Source: Candidatus Blautia intestinipullorum (GTDB lineage: Bacteria; Bacillota; Clostridia; Lachnospirales; Lachnospiraceae). From it: a DNA stretch of 6,057 nucleotides. A model generated the notes under the pieces. The model was given only the letters and a program-made list of their open reading frames with translations. It was not told the origin of the DNA and did no database searches. Where the stretch lies: NCBI GenBank assembly GCA_019120475.1, contig DWVA01000123.1:1-6057 (forward strand), written 5' to 3'. This document shows, piece by piece, positions 5,365 through 6,057 of this stretch. The stretch's first letter is position 1, and each line of letters begins with the position of its first letter. The translations under genes and the position numbers were made by a program.

Positions 5365-6057
5365 CAGACAAAATGTGTAATAAAAGTCTTTCTATGTATC
5401 AGGGACGGGCCGTATTTTTTCAGAGCGGCAATATGTTCCGCGGAGCCGTAGCCCTTATTGGAGGCAAATCCGTATTCCGGAAGGGTTTCATCGTATTTCA
5501 CCATAAGACGGTCCCTTGTGACTTTCGCCACTATGCTGGCCGCCGCGATGGAAGCGCTTTTGGCGTCACCCTTGATAATGGGAACCTGCGGAATATCGAT
5601 CCCCGGTATGGTCACAGCATCGTTTAAAAGAAGCTGGGGACGCACAGAAAGCCGCGCCACAGCCTGGCGCATGGCCTCATAGGTAGCCTGAAGGATATTG
5701 ATCTCATCAATACGCTCCGGTCCCGTCATGCCCAGTCCTACAGAAACCGCTTCCTTCATGATCACGTCATAAAGTTCTTCTCTTTTTGCCGCCGTCAATT
5801 TCTTGGAATCGTTCAGATAAAGGATTTTGCTGTTCTTCGGCAGGATCACCGCACAGGCCACTACCGGTCCTGCCAGGGGGCCTCTTCCAACCTCGTCGAT
5901 GCCGCAGATATATCCAAGATGCTCATATTTCTTTTCATACTGCATCATCTGCTCCATGCGCTGCATTTCCGCTTCCAGCCTGTCTTCTTTTTTCCGGTAC
6001 TGCTCCAGAAGCTTTCTGACTCCCTGCCGTTCATCTTTCCCGTAGATTTCGTACAGC
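5364..6057 (-). CDS. rnhB: Ribonuclease HII, 5' end cut by window edge
   Basis: Cleaves RNA in RNA-DNA hybrids and at single ribonucleotides embedded in DNA, removing primers and misinserted ribonucleotides. The frame is open to the right edge, giving 230 visible residues. Catalytic residues, numbered from the first visible codon, are Asp54 and Glu55 in GIDEVGRG, Asp146 in LLLNDAV and Asp164 in IKGDAKS; the spacing matches E. coli D16/E17/D108/D126. AAASIVAKVTRDR, the substrate-contacting KGYG and a terminal HRKTF are also present. The 30 codons before the internal ATG at 5966 read on in frame, with LYEIYGKDERQGVRKLLEQ and then a charged helix. This resembles the N-terminal extension of Bacillus-type RNase HII, so 5966 is an internal Met and the real start lies beyond the window. 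It is the first visible gene of the run leading to yraN and pgeF; any promoter is outside. Confidence 0.96.
   Translation of the reverse strand, partial: LYEIYGKDERQGVRKLLEQYRKKEDRLEAEMQRMEQMMQYEKKYEHLGYICGIDEVGRGPLAGPVVACAVILPKNSKILYLNDSKKLTAAKREELYDVIMKEAVSVGLGMTGPERIDEINILQATYEAMRQAVARLSVRPQLLLNDAVTIPGIDIPQVPIIKGDAKSASIAAASIVAKVTRDRLMVKYDETLPEYGFASNKGYGSAEHIAALKKYGPSLIHRKTFITHFV

Noticed and set aside
5342..5370. Plus-strand promoter beginning TTGACG at 5342
   Set aside because: The position 17 nt downstream reads CAGACA, which is not a -10 box, and no plus-strand gene follows.
5364..5966. RNase HII starting at the ATG at 5966
   Set aside because: The frame stays open to the window edge and the upstream 30 codons resemble the conserved Gram-positive N-terminal extension.

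Overview
The window looks like a chromosomal housekeeping segment of a low-to-mid GC Firmicute. The best fit is the class Clostridia, family Lachnospiraceae. The reasons are sigma-A type promoters, AGGAGG-like ribosome binding sites, TTG/GTG starts, an RNase HII with the Gram-positive N-terminal extension, a long (391-residue) PRPP synthetase and a DUF512 radical SAM gene directly upstream of der. This placement rests on recognising families, not on a search. I see no mobile element, CRISPR array, tRNA or rRNA.

Layout, left to right. (1) Positions 1-2540, minus strand: a two-gene operon of a PDZ/radical SAM/DUF512 protein of unknown function (1158-2540, TTG start) and the ribosome-assembly GTPase Der (1-1195; its 3' end lies outside the window). 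The two genes overlap by 38 bases. (2) Positions 2541-2736: a short divergent control region. Two good sigma-A promoters sit back to back with only 8 bp between their -35 boxes, followed by a leader of about 70 nt, with some symmetry, in front of prs. (3) Positions 2737-3912, plus strand: a divergent ribose-phosphate pyrophosphokinase, transcribed alone and closed by a strong hairpin terminator that also serves the convergent operon. (4) Positions 3961-6057, minus strand: rnhB (5' end outside the window), yraN and pgeF, apparently one operon. A 127-bp gap between rnhB and yraN holds a weak terminator-like hairpin and a doubtful 29-codon ORF that runs into the yraN start.

Roles. Der works in 50S subunit assembly. 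RNase HII removes ribonucleotides and RNA primers from DNA. YraN has a nuclease-like fold. PgeF is a laccase-domain enzyme linked to peptidoglycan editing and, in relatives, to purine nucleoside cleavage. Prs makes PRPP for nucleotide synthesis. No new multi-gene system is evident. The parts most worth following up are the uncharacterised radical SAM protein coupled to Der, the unusual Prs with altered ATP- and PRPP-site motifs, and the compact divergent promoter region.
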